In this document: piece by piece, positions 26,690-37,500 of the stretch
How positions within the stretch are numbered: the first letter of the stretch is position 1
How the letters are laid out: each line of letters opens with the position of its first letter
Notes under the pieces: generated by a model
Databases searched by the model: none
The model's input: only the letters and a program-made list of their open reading frames with translations
What the model was told of the DNA's origin: nothing
Position numbers and translations under genes: made by a program
Assembly: GCF_016405905.1 (NCBI RefSeq)
Contig: NZ_JAEFCB010000019.1
Location: 1-64,000, forward strand
DNA: 64,000 bases
Direction: 5' to 3'
From: Variovorax sp. IB41
GTDB lineage: Bacteria > Pseudomonadota > Gammaproteobacteria > Burkholderiales > Burkholderiaceae_C

Positions 26690-27544
26690 ATGAGCATGGC
26701 CTTTCCGATGACCACCGCGAGCACGCAGCGCCTGCTGGCTGCCAGCCTTGCCGGTGTCGCCGTGGCGTTTCTGCTCGCCGGCTGCGTCAACACGCGGACC
26801 ACCACCACCAGCCTGGCCGACACCAGCTCGGGCAAGGGCAACGAGATCGTCACCGAGTCCGACGAGACCAGCCGGCAGCGCCGCGCGCGCCTGCGCATGG
26901 AGCTGGCCTCCGGTTATTTCGAACACGGCCAGACCACCGTTGCGCTCGACGAGATCAAGCAGGCGCTGGTGGCCGACCCCAACTATGCGGACGCCTACAA
27001 CCTGCGCGGCCTCGTCTACATGCGCCTGGAAGATGCGGGCCTGGCCGAGGACAGCTTCCGCCGCGCGATCGCGATCGCGCCGCGCGACCCCAACATCCGC
27101 CACAACTACGGCTGGCTGCTGTGCCAGCAGAACCGTTTCGGCGATGCGGCGCAGCAGTTCACCGAAGCGCTCGCCGTGCCCAGCTACAACGACCGCGCCA
27201 AGACCCTCATGACGCAGGGCGTCTGCGAGCTCAAGGCCGGACTGCGCCCGCAGGCCGAGCGCAGTCTCTTGCAGGCCTATGAAATCGATGCCGGCAATCC
27301 GGTGGTCGGCTTCAACCTGGCGTCGGTGCTGGCGCAGCGCGAAGAGTGGCAGCGCGCGCAGTTCTACATCCGCCGCGTCAACAACAGTCCCTCGGCCAGT
27401 GCCGAGACGCTCTGGCTGGGCATCAAGATCGAACGCAAGCTCAACAACCGCGAAGCCATCGCGCAGTTGGGAGGCCAACTGCAACGCCGCTTCCCCCAAT
27501 CGCGGGAGGCATCAGCGTACGAGCGCGGGAATTTCAATGACTGA
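26690..27544 (+). CDS. pilW: type IV pilus biogenesis/stability lipoprotein PilW (PilF)
   Basis: 284 residues with a lipobox LLAGC (lipidated Cys32) and TPR repeats from about residue 68: LRMELASGYFEHGQTTVALD, ADAYNLRGLVYMRLEDAGLA and PNIRHNYGWLLCQQNRFGDA. PilW/PilF pilots the secretin PilQ to the outer membrane. No other pilus gene is nearby; the location after rlmN is the usual one. The start at 26690 fits the signal peptide and the RBS. Its end overlaps rodZ by 8 bp. Confidence 0.9.
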   Translation: MSMAFPMTTASTQRLLAASLAGVAVAFLLAGCVNTRTTTTSLADTSSGKGNEIVTESDETSRQRRARLRMELASGYFEHGQTTVALDEIKQALVADPNYADAYNLRGLVYMRLEDAGLAEDSFRRAIAIAPRDPNIRHNYGWLLCQQNRFGDAAQQFTEALAVPSYNDRAKTLMTQGVCELKAGLRPQAERSLLQAYEIDAGNPVVGFNLASVLAQREEWQRAQFYIRRVNNSPSASAETLWLGIKIERKLNNREAIAQLGGQLQRRFPQSREASAYERGNFND

Positions 27545-28498
27545 ACGGGTTTCGGAGTTCGGCACTTCCGCGGCGCTGCCGCTCGAGGAAGGCGACATCA
27601 CGCACAAGACGGCCGGCGACCTGTTGCGCGAGGCGCGCGAGGCGCACGGACTGCATATCGATATGGTTGCCGCCGCCCTCAAGGTGCCACCGCAAAAACT
27701 CATGGCGCTGGAGGCGGACGACATCGCTTCGTTGCCCGACCCGGTCTTTGCGCGCGCGCTGGCCAGCAGCGTCTGCCGCGCCTTGCGCATCGATCCGGCG
27801 CCCGTGCTCGCCAAGTTGCCGAACACCACGCACACGGCGCTGGCCGTGGCCGACCGCACCCTCAAGACCAACATCGTCTCCGGCACGCCGCGCTGGAACG
27901 GCGGCCGCTCCAGCGTGCTGCCATCGCGGGCGCTGCTGACGGTGGTCGTGCTGCTGTTGATCGGCGCCGGCGCGCTCTTCTGGCTGCCGCAGTCGGTCTT
28001 CGACCAGATCGGCGTCTCGGTGTCGCGTCTCACGTCGCGCAGCGACACCGATGCGGGGGCGGGTGCGGCGGGCGACGCGCCCGGCTCGGCTGCGGGCACG
28101 CCGGGCGTTGTTGCCGAGAGCGTTCCCGTGCAGGCCGTCGCGCCGACGGGCCCGGCGGGCGATGCATCCGCCACGGCCGCCACTGCAAATCCGGCAAACG
28201 CGGCTGCCCCTGCAACCGTCGCGCCTGGCGCGGCGTCTCCCGTTGCCGCCGCCAACAGCAGCCAACAACTGGTTTTCGTCGCACGCGAAGAGTGCTGGAT
28301 CACCGTGACCGAAGCCGGCGGCAAGCAACTGCTGCGCCGCAGCCTGCAGGCCGGCGAAACCGTCGGGCTGTCGGGCACGCTGCCGCTTTCGGTGGTGGTG
28401 GGGCGCGCTTCGGCCGTGGACGTGCAGGTGCGCGGAAAAGCCTACGATCTGAAGCCTGTCACGCGCGGTGGCGGCGTGGCGCGTTTCGAGGTGACATC

Positions 28499-28502
<4 letters not shown>
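27537..28502 (+). CDS. rodZ: RodZ-type cytoskeletal/cell-shape protein
   Basis: 321 residues: a cytoplasmic HTH_25 domain (about 25-95, [20 protein letters not shown]), one transmembrane helix (about 132-150), an Ala/Pro/Gly-rich periplasmic linker, and a C-terminal DUF4115 beta domain (about 245-321, [20 protein letters not shown]). RodZ links MreB filaments to the wall-elongation machinery. The start overlaps pilW by 8 bp and the stop overlaps the ispG GTG by 4 bp, so translation is coupled on both sides. Confidence 0.88.
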
Positions 28503-29809
<1,307 letters not shown>

Positions 29810-29825
29810 CACCTCCGCGAGACTC

Positions 29826-31136
29826 ATGGCTGAAAAATTGAATGCCGTCAAAGGCATGAACGACATATTGCCGCCCGAATCGGCGCGCTGGGAGTGGCTC
29901 GAGGCCACCGTGCGCGACCTGATGGGGCGCTATGCGTACCGCAATGTGCGCACGCCGATCCTGGAGCACACCGCGCTCTTCGTGCGCGGCATCGGCGAGG
30001 TCACGGACATCGTCGAAAAAGAGATGTATGCCTTCGAGGACCGCGCCGACAAGCACGGCCAGGCCGAGCACCTCGCGATGCGTCCCGAGAACACCGCCGG
30101 TCTCGTGCGTGCCGTGATCGAGCACAACATGCTCTACGACGGCCCCCGGCGCCTTTGGTACACGGGCCCGATGTTCCGCCGCGAGAAGCCGCAGCGCGGG
30201 CGCTATCGCCAGTTCCACCAGATCGGTGCCGAGGCACTGGGTTTTGCCGGGCCCGATGTCGATGCGGAGTTGATCCTGCTGGCCAGCGCGCTGTGGAAGG
30301 CCATCGGCCTGACCGACGTGCGGCTCGAACTCAACAGCCTGGGCCAGCCCGCAGAGCGTGCGCTGCACCGCGCCCAGCTCATCGCCCACTTCGAGCAGCA
30401 TGCCGACAAGCTCGACGAAGACGGCAAGCGCCGCTTGCACAGCAATCCGCTGCGCATCCTCGATACCAAGAATCCGGCCATGAAGGACGTGGTCGAGTCG
30501 GCGCCCAAGCTGAGCGAGTTCCTCGGTGCCGAATCGCTCGCGCACTTCGAGGGGCTGCAGGCCATTCTCCGTGCCAACGACATCGCCTACACGATCAACC
30601 CGCGTCTCGTGCGCGGGCTCGACTATTACAACCTCACGGTGTTCGAGTTCGTCACCGACCGCCTTGGTGCGCAAGGCACCGTCTGCGGCGGCGGGCGCTA
30701 CGACGGCCTGATCGAGCAGATCGGCGGCAAGCCCGCGCCGGCCGTGGGATGGGCCATGGGCGTGGAGCGCATCCTCGACCTGCTGAAAGAGCAGGGCGTG
30801 GACATGCCCGCACCGCTGCCCGATGCCTACGCCATCGTGCCCGACGCGTCCTCCATGCCGCTGGTGCTGCGCACGCTGCAGCAACTGCGCGAAGCTGGCG
30901 TGCGCGTGCAGATGCATGGTGCGACGGCCGAGGGCCTGGCGAGCTTCAAGTCGCAGATGAAGAAAGCCGACAACAGCGGCGCCACCTACGCCCTGATCTT
31001 CGGCGCCGATGAACTTGCGCGCGGCGAAGTGACTCTCAAGGCCCTGCGCGACGGCGTCGGTGCGCAAACCTCGCGGCCGCTCGCCGAAGTGGCCACCTGG
31101 GCCACCACCCTACAATCCCCGGCTCCCAACACCTGA
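29826..31136 (+). CDS. hisS: histidyl-tRNA synthetase
   Basis: 436 residues, class II synthetase. It opens with [20 protein letters not shown], then motif 2 [19 protein letters not shown], the histidine A box [15 protein letters not shown] and motif 3 [10 protein letters not shown], ending with the anticodon-binding domain. It charges tRNA-His. It lies 16 bp after ispG. A paralogue without aminoacylation function, hisZ, is encoded at 38917. Its last codons contain a TACAAT promoter-like box for yfgM. Confidence 0.96.
   Translation: MAEKLNAVKGMNDILPPESARWEWLEATVRDLMGRYAYRNVRTPILEHTALFVRGIGEVTDIVEKEMYAFEDRADKHGQAEHLAMRPENTAGLVRAVIEHNMLYDGPRRLWYTGPMFRREKPQRGRYRQFHQIGAEALGFAGPDVDAELILLASALWKAIGLTDVRLELNSLGQPAERALHRAQLIAHFEQHADKLDEDGKRRLHSNPLRILDTKNPAMKDVVESAPKLSEFLGAESLAHFEGLQAILRANDIAYTINPRLVRGLDYYNLTVFEFVTDRLGAQGTVCGGGRYDGLIEQIGGKPAPAVGWAMGVERILDLLKEQGVDMPAPLPDAYAIVPDASSMPLVLRTLQQLREAGVRVQMHGATAEGLASFKSQMKKADNSGATYALIFGADELARGEVTLKALRDGVGAQTSRPLAEVATWATTLQSPAPNT
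31111..31116 (+). promoter_or_regulatory. -10 element inside the hisS 3' end
   Basis: TACAAT lies 26 bp before the yfgM ATG in an otherwise GC-rich stretch. It could give yfgM-bamB-der an internal promoter in addition to read-through from hisS. Confidence 0.4.
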
Positions 31137-31142
31137 CAGCGC

Positions 31143-31835
31143 ATGGCAACCCATCTCGATCTCGAAGAACAGGAACAGCTCGACCAGCTCAAGCATTTCT
31201 GGAACACCTACGGCACCCTGATCACCTGGGCCGTGCTGCTCGTTGCCGGCGCCTTCGTGGCCTGGAACGGCTGGCAGTATTTCCAGCGCAGCAAGGCAGC
31301 CCAGGCCGCGGCCCTCTACGACGAGGTCGAGCGCAGCACGCAATCCGGCGACGTCGAGCGCATCCAGCGCGTGCTGGGCGACATGAAGGAACGCTTCGCC
31401 GGCACCGCCTATGCGCAGCAGGCGGGCCTCCTGGCCGCGAAGACGCTGTACGAAAAGGGCAAGGTCGAGGAATCGCGTGCCGCGCTGGGCTGGGTGGCGC
31501 AGAGCGCCATCGATCCGGGCTACCAGGCCATCGCGAAGCTGCGGCTCGCGGCCGAGTTGCTCGATGGCAAGTCGTACGACGAAGCCCTGAAGCAACTGGA
31601 CGGCAAGGTGCCCAAGGAATTCGAACCGCTGGTGGCCGACCGCAAGGGCGACATCTACATGGCGCAGGGCAAGCGCGACGAGGCGCAGCAGGAATACCGC
31701 AAGGCCTGGACGGGCCTGGGCGCGACCTCCGACTACCGCCGCCTGGTCGAGATCAAGCTGAACGCGGTCGGTGTCGACCCGAAGAGCCTGGCGCCGACCA
31801 TCACTGTCACACCCGCAGCCCCCAAAACTCCCTGA
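31143..31835 (+). CDS. yfgM: YfgM family tetratricopeptide membrane protein
   Basis: 230 residues: a short cytoplasmic N-terminus (DLEEQEQLDQLKHFWNTYG), one transmembrane helix (about 24-42), then a periplasmic TPR_21 region with repeated Gly-Lys-Ala motifs such as GTAYAQQAGLLAAKTLYEKG. In E. coli YfgM works with PpiD at the Sec translocon. The position between hisS and bamB is the conserved one. It lies 6 bp after hisS. Confidence 0.92.
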   Translation: MATHLDLEEQEQLDQLKHFWNTYGTLITWAVLLVAGAFVAWNGWQYFQRSKAAQAAALYDEVERSTQSGDVERIQRVLGDMKERFAGTAYAQQAGLLAAKTLYEKGKVEESRAALGWVAQSAIDPGYQAIAKLRLAAELLDGKSYDEALKQLDGKVPKEFEPLVADRKGDIYMAQGKRDEAQQEYRKAWTGLGATSDYRRLVEIKLNAVGVDPKSLAPTITVTPAAPKTP

Positions 31836-31842
31836 CCGCATC

Positions 31843-32985
31843 ATGAATCTCAAGCGTCTCATGCCTGAATCGGCCGCCCTGCGCGCGGGTTCTGCTCTCG
31901 TTCTGGTCGCGCTCCTGGCCGCCTGCTCGGGCTCCGGCAAGCCGAAGCCGGCCGAGCTGCCCGCCAACCCTTCGACGCTCGGCGTGCGCCAGGCCTGGAG
32001 CGTGAAGATTCCGGAAGTGGGCTTCCCGCTCACCACCGACGTCAGCGGCGACATCGTGACCGTGGCCGGCAGCGACGGCACTGTCGTGGCGATCGACGCC
32101 CGTGCCGGCCGCGAAACCTGGCGTGCCAACGCGGGCGCCACGCTGGCGGCAGGCGTCGGCAGCGACGGCTCCATGGCCGCGGTCGTCACCACCAACAACG
32201 AGCTCGTCGCCATCGAAGGCGGCAAGGTCCTGTGGAAGCAGAAGCTCTCGGCGCAAGCCTTCACCGCACCGCTGGTCGCTGGCCGCCGCGTGTTCGTGCA
32301 GACCGCCGACCGCAGCATCAGCGCCTGGGACGGCCAGAGCGGCCGCCGCCTCTGGCTGCAGCAGCGCCCCGGTGAAAACCTGGTGCTGCGCAAGTCGGGC
32401 GTGCTGATCGCCGTGGGCGACACGCTGGTCGCGGGCATCGGCGGCCGGCTGGTCGGCATCAACCCGGCCAATGGCACCTCGCGCTGGGAATCGCCCATTG
32501 CGGCGCCGCGCGGCACCAACGACGTGGAGCGCCTGGTCGACCTGACCGGCAGCGTGAGCCGCTTCGGCGACGGCGTCTGCGCGCGGGCCTACTACGCCAG
32601 CGTCGGATGCGTCGAGACGCAGCGCGGCGCGCTGGTCTGGAGCAAGCCGGCCTCGGGCGCGGACGGCGTCACCGGCGACGAAGGCTTTGTCTACGGCACC
32701 GAATCCGACGGCAGCGTGACGGCCTGGCGCCGCGGCGACGGTGAGCGCGCCTGGCAGTCGACCCGCTTCAAGAACCGTGTGCTGACCTCGCCGCTCGCGG
32801 TGGGCCGCTCGCTGATCATCGGCGAGGACACCGGGTCCCTGCATTTCGTTTCGCGCGAAGATGGCGCGCTGCTCAATCGCGTCACGCCCGATGGCTCGGC
32901 CATCACCGTTGCGCCGGTCCTGGCCGGCAACACGGTCGTGGTCGTGACCGCCAAGGGCGGCGTGTTTGGCTATCGCCCTGAATAA
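31843..32985 (+). CDS. bamB: outer-membrane assembly lipoprotein BamB
   Basis: 380 residues. The lipobox LLAAC places the lipidated Cys at 28, followed by a PQQ-like beta-propeller with repeats such as VVAIDARAGRETWRAN, ISAWDGQSGRRLWLQ and LVGINPANGTSRWES. BamB scaffolds BamA in the beta-barrel assembly machine; BamD is encoded at 20252. The start at 31843 fits the signal peptide, and yfgM ends 7 bp upstream. Confidence 0.95.
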   Translation: MNLKRLMPESAALRAGSALVLVALLAACSGSGKPKPAELPANPSTLGVRQAWSVKIPEVGFPLTTDVSGDIVTVAGSDGTVVAIDARAGRETWRANAGATLAAGVGSDGSMAAVVTTNNELVAIEGGKVLWKQKLSAQAFTAPLVAGRRVFVQTADRSISAWDGQSGRRLWLQQRPGENLVLRKSGVLIAVGDTLVAGIGGRLVGINPANGTSRWESPIAAPRGTNDVERLVDLTGSVSRFGDGVCARAYYASVGCVETQRGALVWSKPASGADGVTGDEGFVYGTESDGSVTAWRRGDGERAWQSTRFKNRVLTSPLAVGRSLIIGEDTGSLHFVSREDGALLNRVTPDGSAITVAPVLAGNTVVVVTAKGGVFGYRPE

Positions 32986-33016
32986 TTTCTTCTTTTCCCA
33001 CTCTCAAGGCCCGACC

Positions 33017-33049
33017 ATGAAAACCGCGCCATCGAAAGGCCGGCCATGA
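33017..33049 (+). other. 10-codon leader frame overlapping the der start
   Basis: An ATG at 33017 with AAGG 8 bp upstream opens a frame of ten codons ([10 protein letters not shown]) whose TGA overlaps the der ATG as ATGA. The der gene itself has only a weak ribosome site (GGCCGG), so re-initiation from this frame could set its translation. Whether it is translated is unknown. Confidence 0.35.
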
Positions 33050-34389
33050 AGCCGGTCGTGGCCCTGGTCGGCCGTCCCAACGTCGGCAAGTCGACGCTCT
33101 TCAACCGCCTGACCCAGACGCGCGACGCCATCGTCGCCGACTACGCCGGCCTCACGCGCGACCGCCACTATGGCAACGGCCGCCTGGGCAAGCACGAGTT
33201 CATCGTGATCGACACTGGCGGCTTCGAGCCCGATGCCGGCAGCGGCATCTACAAGGAAATGGCCAAGCAGACGCGGCAGGCCGTGGCCGAGGCCGACGTG
33301 GTGATCTTCGTGGTCGATGCGCGCGAAGGCCTCTCGGCGCAGGACCACGACATCGCCAACGAGCTGCGCCGGCTGGGCAAGCCCTGCGTGCTGGCGGCCA
33401 ACAAGGCCGAAGGCATGCACGACGGCACCAAGCTGGTCGATTTCTACGAGCTGGGCTTCGGCGACGTGCACGGCGTGTCCGCGGCGCACGGGCAGGGCAT
33501 GCGCGACCTGGTCGAGCTGGCGCTCGAACCGCTGAACCTGCCGGACCCGGACGACGAGACCGACGAAGACGACGTCAACAAGCCCATCAAGCTGGCAGTG
33601 GCCGGCCGGCCCAACGTCGGCAAGTCCACGCTGATCAACACCTGGCTTGGCGAAGAGCGCCTGGTGGCCTTCGACATGCCGGGCACCACGCGCGACGCCA
33701 TCTCGGTGCCGTTCGAGCGCAACGGCCAGCGCTTCGAGCTGATCGACACGGCAGGCCTGCGCCGCAAGGGCAAGGTGTTCGAGGCGATCGAGAAGTTCTC
33801 GGTGGTCAAGACGCTGCAAGCCATCGAATCGGCCAACGTCGTGCTGCTGCTGCTGGACGCCACGCAGGGCGTGACCGACCAGGACGCGCACATCGCCGGC
33901 TACATCCTGGAGAGCGGCCGCGCGGTGGTGATCGCCATCAACAAGTGGGACGCGGTCGACAGCTACCAGCGCGAGCAGATCCAGCGGCAGATCGAAACCC
34001 GGCTGCCGTTCCTGAAGTTCGCTTCGCTGCATTTCATCTCGGCCATCAAGCGCCAGGGGCTCGGTCCGGTGTGGCAGGCCATTGCGCAGGCCCACAAGTC
34101 GGCCACGCGCAAGATGTCAACGCCGGTGCTCACGCGCCTCTTGCTGGAGGCGGTGCAATTCCAGGCGCCCCAGCGCGGCGGCATGTTCCGGCCCAAGCTG
34201 CGCTATGCGCACCAGGGCGGCATGAATCCGCCGGTGATCATCATCCACGGCAATTCACTGGAGCACGTGACCGATGCGTACAAGCGTTTCCTGGAAGGGC
34301 GCTTCCGCAAGGAATTCGACCTGGTGGGCACGCCCTTGCGTATCCAGTTCAAAAGCTCGCAAAATCCCTTTGCGGACAAGGACAGCTAA
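33046..34389 (+). CDS. der: ribosome-assembly GTPase Der (EngA)
   Basis: 447 residues with two tandem GTPase domains, each with a P-loop GRPNVGKS (9-16 and 187-194), the DTGG and DTAG switch motifs, and NKAE and NKWD specificity motifs. These are followed by the KH-like C-terminal domain containing [10 protein letters not shown]. Der is essential for late 50S assembly. It follows bamB as in most betaproteobacteria, and its start overlaps a ten-codon leader frame. Confidence 0.96.
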   Translation: MKPVVALVGRPNVGKSTLFNRLTQTRDAIVADYAGLTRDRHYGNGRLGKHEFIVIDTGGFEPDAGSGIYKEMAKQTRQAVAEADVVIFVVDAREGLSAQDHDIANELRRLGKPCVLAANKAEGMHDGTKLVDFYELGFGDVHGVSAAHGQGMRDLVELALEPLNLPDPDDETDEDDVNKPIKLAVAGRPNVGKSTLINTWLGEERLVAFDMPGTTRDAISVPFERNGQRFELIDTAGLRRKGKVFEAIEKFSVVKTLQAIESANVVLLLLDATQGVTDQDAHIAGYILESGRAVVIAINKWDAVDSYQREQIQRQIETRLPFLKFASLHFISAIKRQGLGPVWQAIAQAHKSATRKMSTPVLTRLLLEAVQFQAPQRGGMFRPKLRYAHQGGMNPPVIIIHGNSLEHVTDAYKRFLEGRFRKEFDLVGTPLRIQFKSSQNPFADKDS

Positions 34390-34398
34390 AGCGGGCTT

Positions 34399-34415
34399 GG
34401 CCGCCGATGGCGGCC
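34399..34415 (+). terminator. hairpin after der
   Basis: GGCCGCC and GGCGGCC pair around GAT, 10 bp after the der stop. A second weak GGAAC/GTTCC hairpin (34430-34443) is followed by GTCTTTT. Together they may partly separate der from hfq. The rest of the 165-bp gap is AT-richer and probably holds the hfq promoter, though no strong boxes were identified. Confidence 0.4.
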
Positions 34416-34554
34416 GATGAGTTGCAGCTGGAACGGAAGTTCCGTCTTTTGAGAGCCGTTATTTTCTCAAGGCTTTTGGGTCCGATTGCTGCAGCGCAGA
34501 AACCCTGTGTTAAGGTCATCTCTCCAACAACTACTCTTGAACACGGAGAATATC

Positions 34555-34800
34555 GTGAGCAATAAAGGGCAACTTCTGCAAGACCCGTTTCTGAACACCC
34601 TGCGTCGCGAGCATGTGCCGGTTTCCATTTATTTGGTGAACGGCATCAAGCTGCAGGGCCAGATCGAGTCTTTTGACCAATACGTCGTGTTGCTCCGCAA
34701 CACAGTGACGCAAATGGTCTACAAGCACGCCATTTCCACCATCGTGCCGGGTCGTGCCGTCAACTTCTCGGCTGCCGAGAACGACGACGCCGCAGCCTGA
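34555..34800 (+). CDS. hfq: RNA chaperone Hfq
   Basis: 81 residues from a GTG start with GGAGA 7 bp upstream. Sm1 ([20 protein letters not shown]) and Sm2 ([11 protein letters not shown]) are intact, including the KH of the YKHA motif at the RNA-binding pore. The acidic C-terminal tail is short (about 10 residues), as in other betaproteobacteria. Hfq pairs small RNAs with target mRNAs as a hexamer. The hairpin terminator at 34810 lies between it and hflX. Confidence 0.96.
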   Translation: MSNKGQLLQDPFLNTLRREHVPVSIYLVNGIKLQGQIESFDQYVVLLRNTVTQMVYKHAISTIVPGRAVNFSAAENDDAAA

Positions 34801-34809
34801 TCGCGCGGA

Positions 34810-34840
34810 GCGCGGCGGAGTCCCCTCCGTCGCGCTTTTT
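34810..34840 (+). terminator. Rho-independent terminator between hfq and hflX
   Basis: GCGCGGCGGAG and CTCCGTCGCGC (one G-T pair) form an 11-bp stem with a TCCC loop, followed by TTTTT. It lies 9 bp after the hfq stop and just before the hflX TTG start, so most hfq transcripts should end here and some read through to hflX. Confidence 0.85.
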
Positions 34841-34856
34841 CATTTTCTGATTCCGC

Positions 34857-36026
34857 TTGTCTGAACTGATCCACCGCCAGGAAGGCGCCGCCGTTCTCGT
34901 CGGCGTCGACTTTGGGCTGCCCCATTTCGACAGCGAACTCGAGGAACTCGGCCTGCTCGCGCAGACCGCGGGTCTCACGCCTGTCGCCCGAATCACCTGC
35001 AAACGCAAGGCGCCCGATGCGGCGCTGTTCGTGGGCAGCGGCAAGGCCGACGAGATCAAGGAGCTCGCCGCCATGCATCAGGCGAGCGAGGTCATCTTCG
35101 ACCAGTCCCTGAGCCCGGCGCAGCAGCGCAACCTCGAGCGCCAGCTGGACATCGCGGTCTACGACCGCACCTTCCTCATCCTCGAAATCTTCGCCCAGCG
35201 CGCGCGTTCGCATGAAGGCAAGCTGCAGGTCGAGCTGGCTCGCCTGCAGTACCTGAGCACGCGGCTGGTCCGCCGCTGGTCCCACCTGGAGCGCCAGACC
35301 GGTGGCGCTGGTGTGCGCGGCGGTCCGGGCGAAAAGCAGATCGAGCTCGATCGCCGGATGATCGGCGAGTCGATCAAGCGCACACGCGAGCGCCTGGCCA
35401 AGGTGCAGAAGCAGCGCGGCACGCAGCGCCGGCAGCGGGAGCGCCGCGAGACCTTCAACATCTCGCTGGTGGGCTATACGAACGCGGGCAAGTCGTCGAT
35501 CTTCAATGCGCTGGTCAAGGCGCGCGCCTATGCGGCCGACCAGCTCTTCGCCACGCTCGACACCACCACGCGCAACCTCTACTTGGGCGACGCGAAACGC
35601 CAGGTGTCGATCTCCGACACCGTCGGCTTCATCCGCGACCTGCCGCACGGCCTGGTCGACGCGTTCAAGGCCACGTTGCAGGAGGCGGTCGATGCCGACC
35701 TGCTGCTGCATGTGATCGACGCCTCCAACCCCCATTACCCCGAGCAGATGGCCGAGGTGCAGACCGTCCTGCGCGAGATCGGCGCGGACGCCGTTCCGCA
35801 ACTGTTGGTATTCAACAAGCTCGATGCTCTTGAAAGCGCGCAACGTCCGCTGCATCTGCAGGACGAGATGGAAATCGACGGCGTTCAGGTCCCCCGCATC
35901 TTCCTCAGCGCCAAAAGCGGCGAGGGCGTGCCGTTGCTGCGCGCCGAGCTGGCCCGGCAATCGGGCTCCGTAGCCGATACGATGACCCCTGCGGACGACA
36001 CTGAATTGCACGATGCCGCCCTTTGA
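34857..36026 (+). CDS. hflX: ribosome-associated GTPase HflX
   Basis: 389 residues. There is an N-terminal HflX domain (about 1-190, with the coiled linker GGPGEKQIELDRRMI), then a GTPase domain with P-loop GYTNAGKSSIFN, DTVGFI and NKLD motifs. HflX splits stalled or heat-damaged ribosomes. The start is a TTG at 34857, because no ATG or GTG lies between the hfq terminator and the conserved AAVLVGVDFG. It is in the standard hfq-hflX-hflK-hflC order. Confidence 0.92.
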   Translation: MSELIHRQEGAAVLVGVDFGLPHFDSELEELGLLAQTAGLTPVARITCKRKAPDAALFVGSGKADEIKELAAMHQASEVIFDQSLSPAQQRNLERQLDIAVYDRTFLILEIFAQRARSHEGKLQVELARLQYLSTRLVRRWSHLERQTGGAGVRGGPGEKQIELDRRMIGESIKRTRERLAKVQKQRGTQRRQRERRETFNISLVGYTNAGKSSIFNALVKARAYAADQLFATLDTTTRNLYLGDAKRQVSISDTVGFIRDLPHGLVDAFKATLQEAVDADLLLHVIDASNPHYPEQMAEVQTVLREIGADAVPQLLVFNKLDALESAQRPLHLQDEMEIDGVQVPRIFLSAKSGEGVPLLRAELARQSGSVADTMTPADDTELHDAAL

Positions 36027-36064
36027 TTGGGCACAATCCCGCCACTGACAAGAGAACGAAGCGA

Positions 36065-37483
36065 ATGAATGCAAAGCCAGCGTGGAGAGGGTTTCTGGGC
36101 ATGTTCAACCTGAACGATGGCCGATGGGGTCGCGGCGACGAGCCGTCCTCCAACGGCGACCGCCCAGCCGGCAACCGGCCCCCCGATGCCGATCCTCCGG
36201 GCGCACCGACGCCCCCGCCTTCGGGCAACAACAATAACAACGGCAACCGCCCGCGTGGCCAGGGTCCCAACCAGGGCCCGCCCGACCTCGATGAACTCTG
36301 GCGCGACCTCAATCGCAAGCTCGGCGGTTTCTTCGGCGGCGGCAAGGGCGGTGGCAATCGCCCCAACGGCAGCAATGGCGGCAGCGGTGGCGGTGGCGGC
36401 AACGGCTACAGACCCGACATGAAAAACGCAGGATTCGGCCTCGGCCTGGTGGCTGCCGTGGCGATCCTCATCTGGCTCGGCACCGGCTTCTTCATCGTGA
36501 ACGAAGGCCAGCAGGCCGTGGTCACGCAGTTCGGCCGCTACAAGTCGACGGTGAACGCCGGCTTCAACTGGCGCCTGCCGTACCCCATCCAGCGCCACGA
36601 AGTGGTGGTGACCACGCAGATCCGTTCGACGGATGTGGGCCGCGACGCCATCGTGCGTTCCACGGGCCTGCGCGAATCGGCCATGCTGACCGAAGACGAG
36701 AACATCGTCGAGATCAAGTTCGCCGTGCAGTACCGCCTGAGCAACGCACAGGCCTGGCTCTACGAGAGCAAGTCGCCGGCTGAAACCATCGTGCAGGTGG
36801 CCGAGAGCTCCGTGCGCGAAGTGGTCGGCAAGATGAAGATGGATGCAGCCCTCGCCGAGGAGCGCGATCAGATCGCCCCGCGCGTGCGGCAATTGATGCA
36901 GACCATCCTGGACCGCTACAAGATCGGCGTCGAAGTCGTCGGCATCAATCTGCAGCAGGGCGGTGTGCGTCCTCCCGAGCAGGTGCAGGCGGCGTTCGAC
37001 GACGTGCTCAAGGCCGGCCAGGAGCGCGAGCGCGCCAAGAACGATGCACAGGCCTACGCCAACAACGTGGTGCCGCTGGCCACCGGTACGTCTTCGCGCC
37101 TGAAGGAAGAGTCCGAAGCCTACAAGGCGCGCATCGTGGCCCAGGCGCAAGGCGATGCCGGCCGCTTCAGCGCGGTGCTGGCCGAATACCAGAAGGCGCC
37201 GCAGGTCACCCGCGACCGCATGTACACCGACGCCATGCAGCAGATCTACGCCAGCACCACCAAGGTCCTGGTCGACACCAAGGCCGGCTCCAACCTGTTG
37301 TACCTGCCTCTGGACAAGATCATGCAGCTGGGCGGCAACAATGCGGCCGCCACACCCGTCGATGCTGCCAGCCCGAGCGTGGCCGGCACCGCGCCGGCCC
37401 AGTCGTCGGTGATCCCGGTGGCGCCGCCCACGGGCGAGACCCGTGCACGTGACGGTCGTTCGCGTGAACGCGACGTGCGCTGA
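36065..37483 (+). CDS. hflK: FtsH protease modulator HflK
   Basis: 472 residues: a long cytoplasmic N-terminus rich in Pro, Asn and Gly (residues 20-118), one transmembrane helix (about 123-143), then a band-7/SPFH domain (GFFIVNEGQQAVVTQFGRY onwards) and a periplasmic helical region. HflK and HflC form the cage around FtsH that limits its degradation of membrane proteins. A second possible start is the ATG at 36101 (MFNLNDGRWG), where similarity to relatives begins; 36065 is kept for its position after a purine-rich stretch. Confidence 0.92.
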   Translation: MNAKPAWRGFLGMFNLNDGRWGRGDEPSSNGDRPAGNRPPDADPPGAPTPPPSGNNNNNGNRPRGQGPNQGPPDLDELWRDLNRKLGGFFGGGKGGGNRPNGSNGGSGGGGGNGYRPDMKNAGFGLGLVAAVAILIWLGTGFFIVNEGQQAVVTQFGRYKSTVNAGFNWRLPYPIQRHEVVVTTQIRSTDVGRDAIVRSTGLRESAMLTEDENIVEIKFAVQYRLSNAQAWLYESKSPAETIVQVAESSVREVVGKMKMDAALAEERDQIAPRVRQLMQTILDRYKIGVEVVGINLQQGGVRPPEQVQAAFDDVLKAGQERERAKNDAQAYANNVVPLATGTSSRLKEESEAYKARIVAQAQGDAGRFSAVLAEYQKAPQVTRDRMYTDAMQQIYASTTKVLVDTKAGSNLLYLPLDKIMQLGGNNAAATPVDAASPSVAGTAPAQSSVIPVAPPTGETRARDGRSRERDVR

Positions 37484-37500
37484 AAAAGGCCAAGAAGAAC

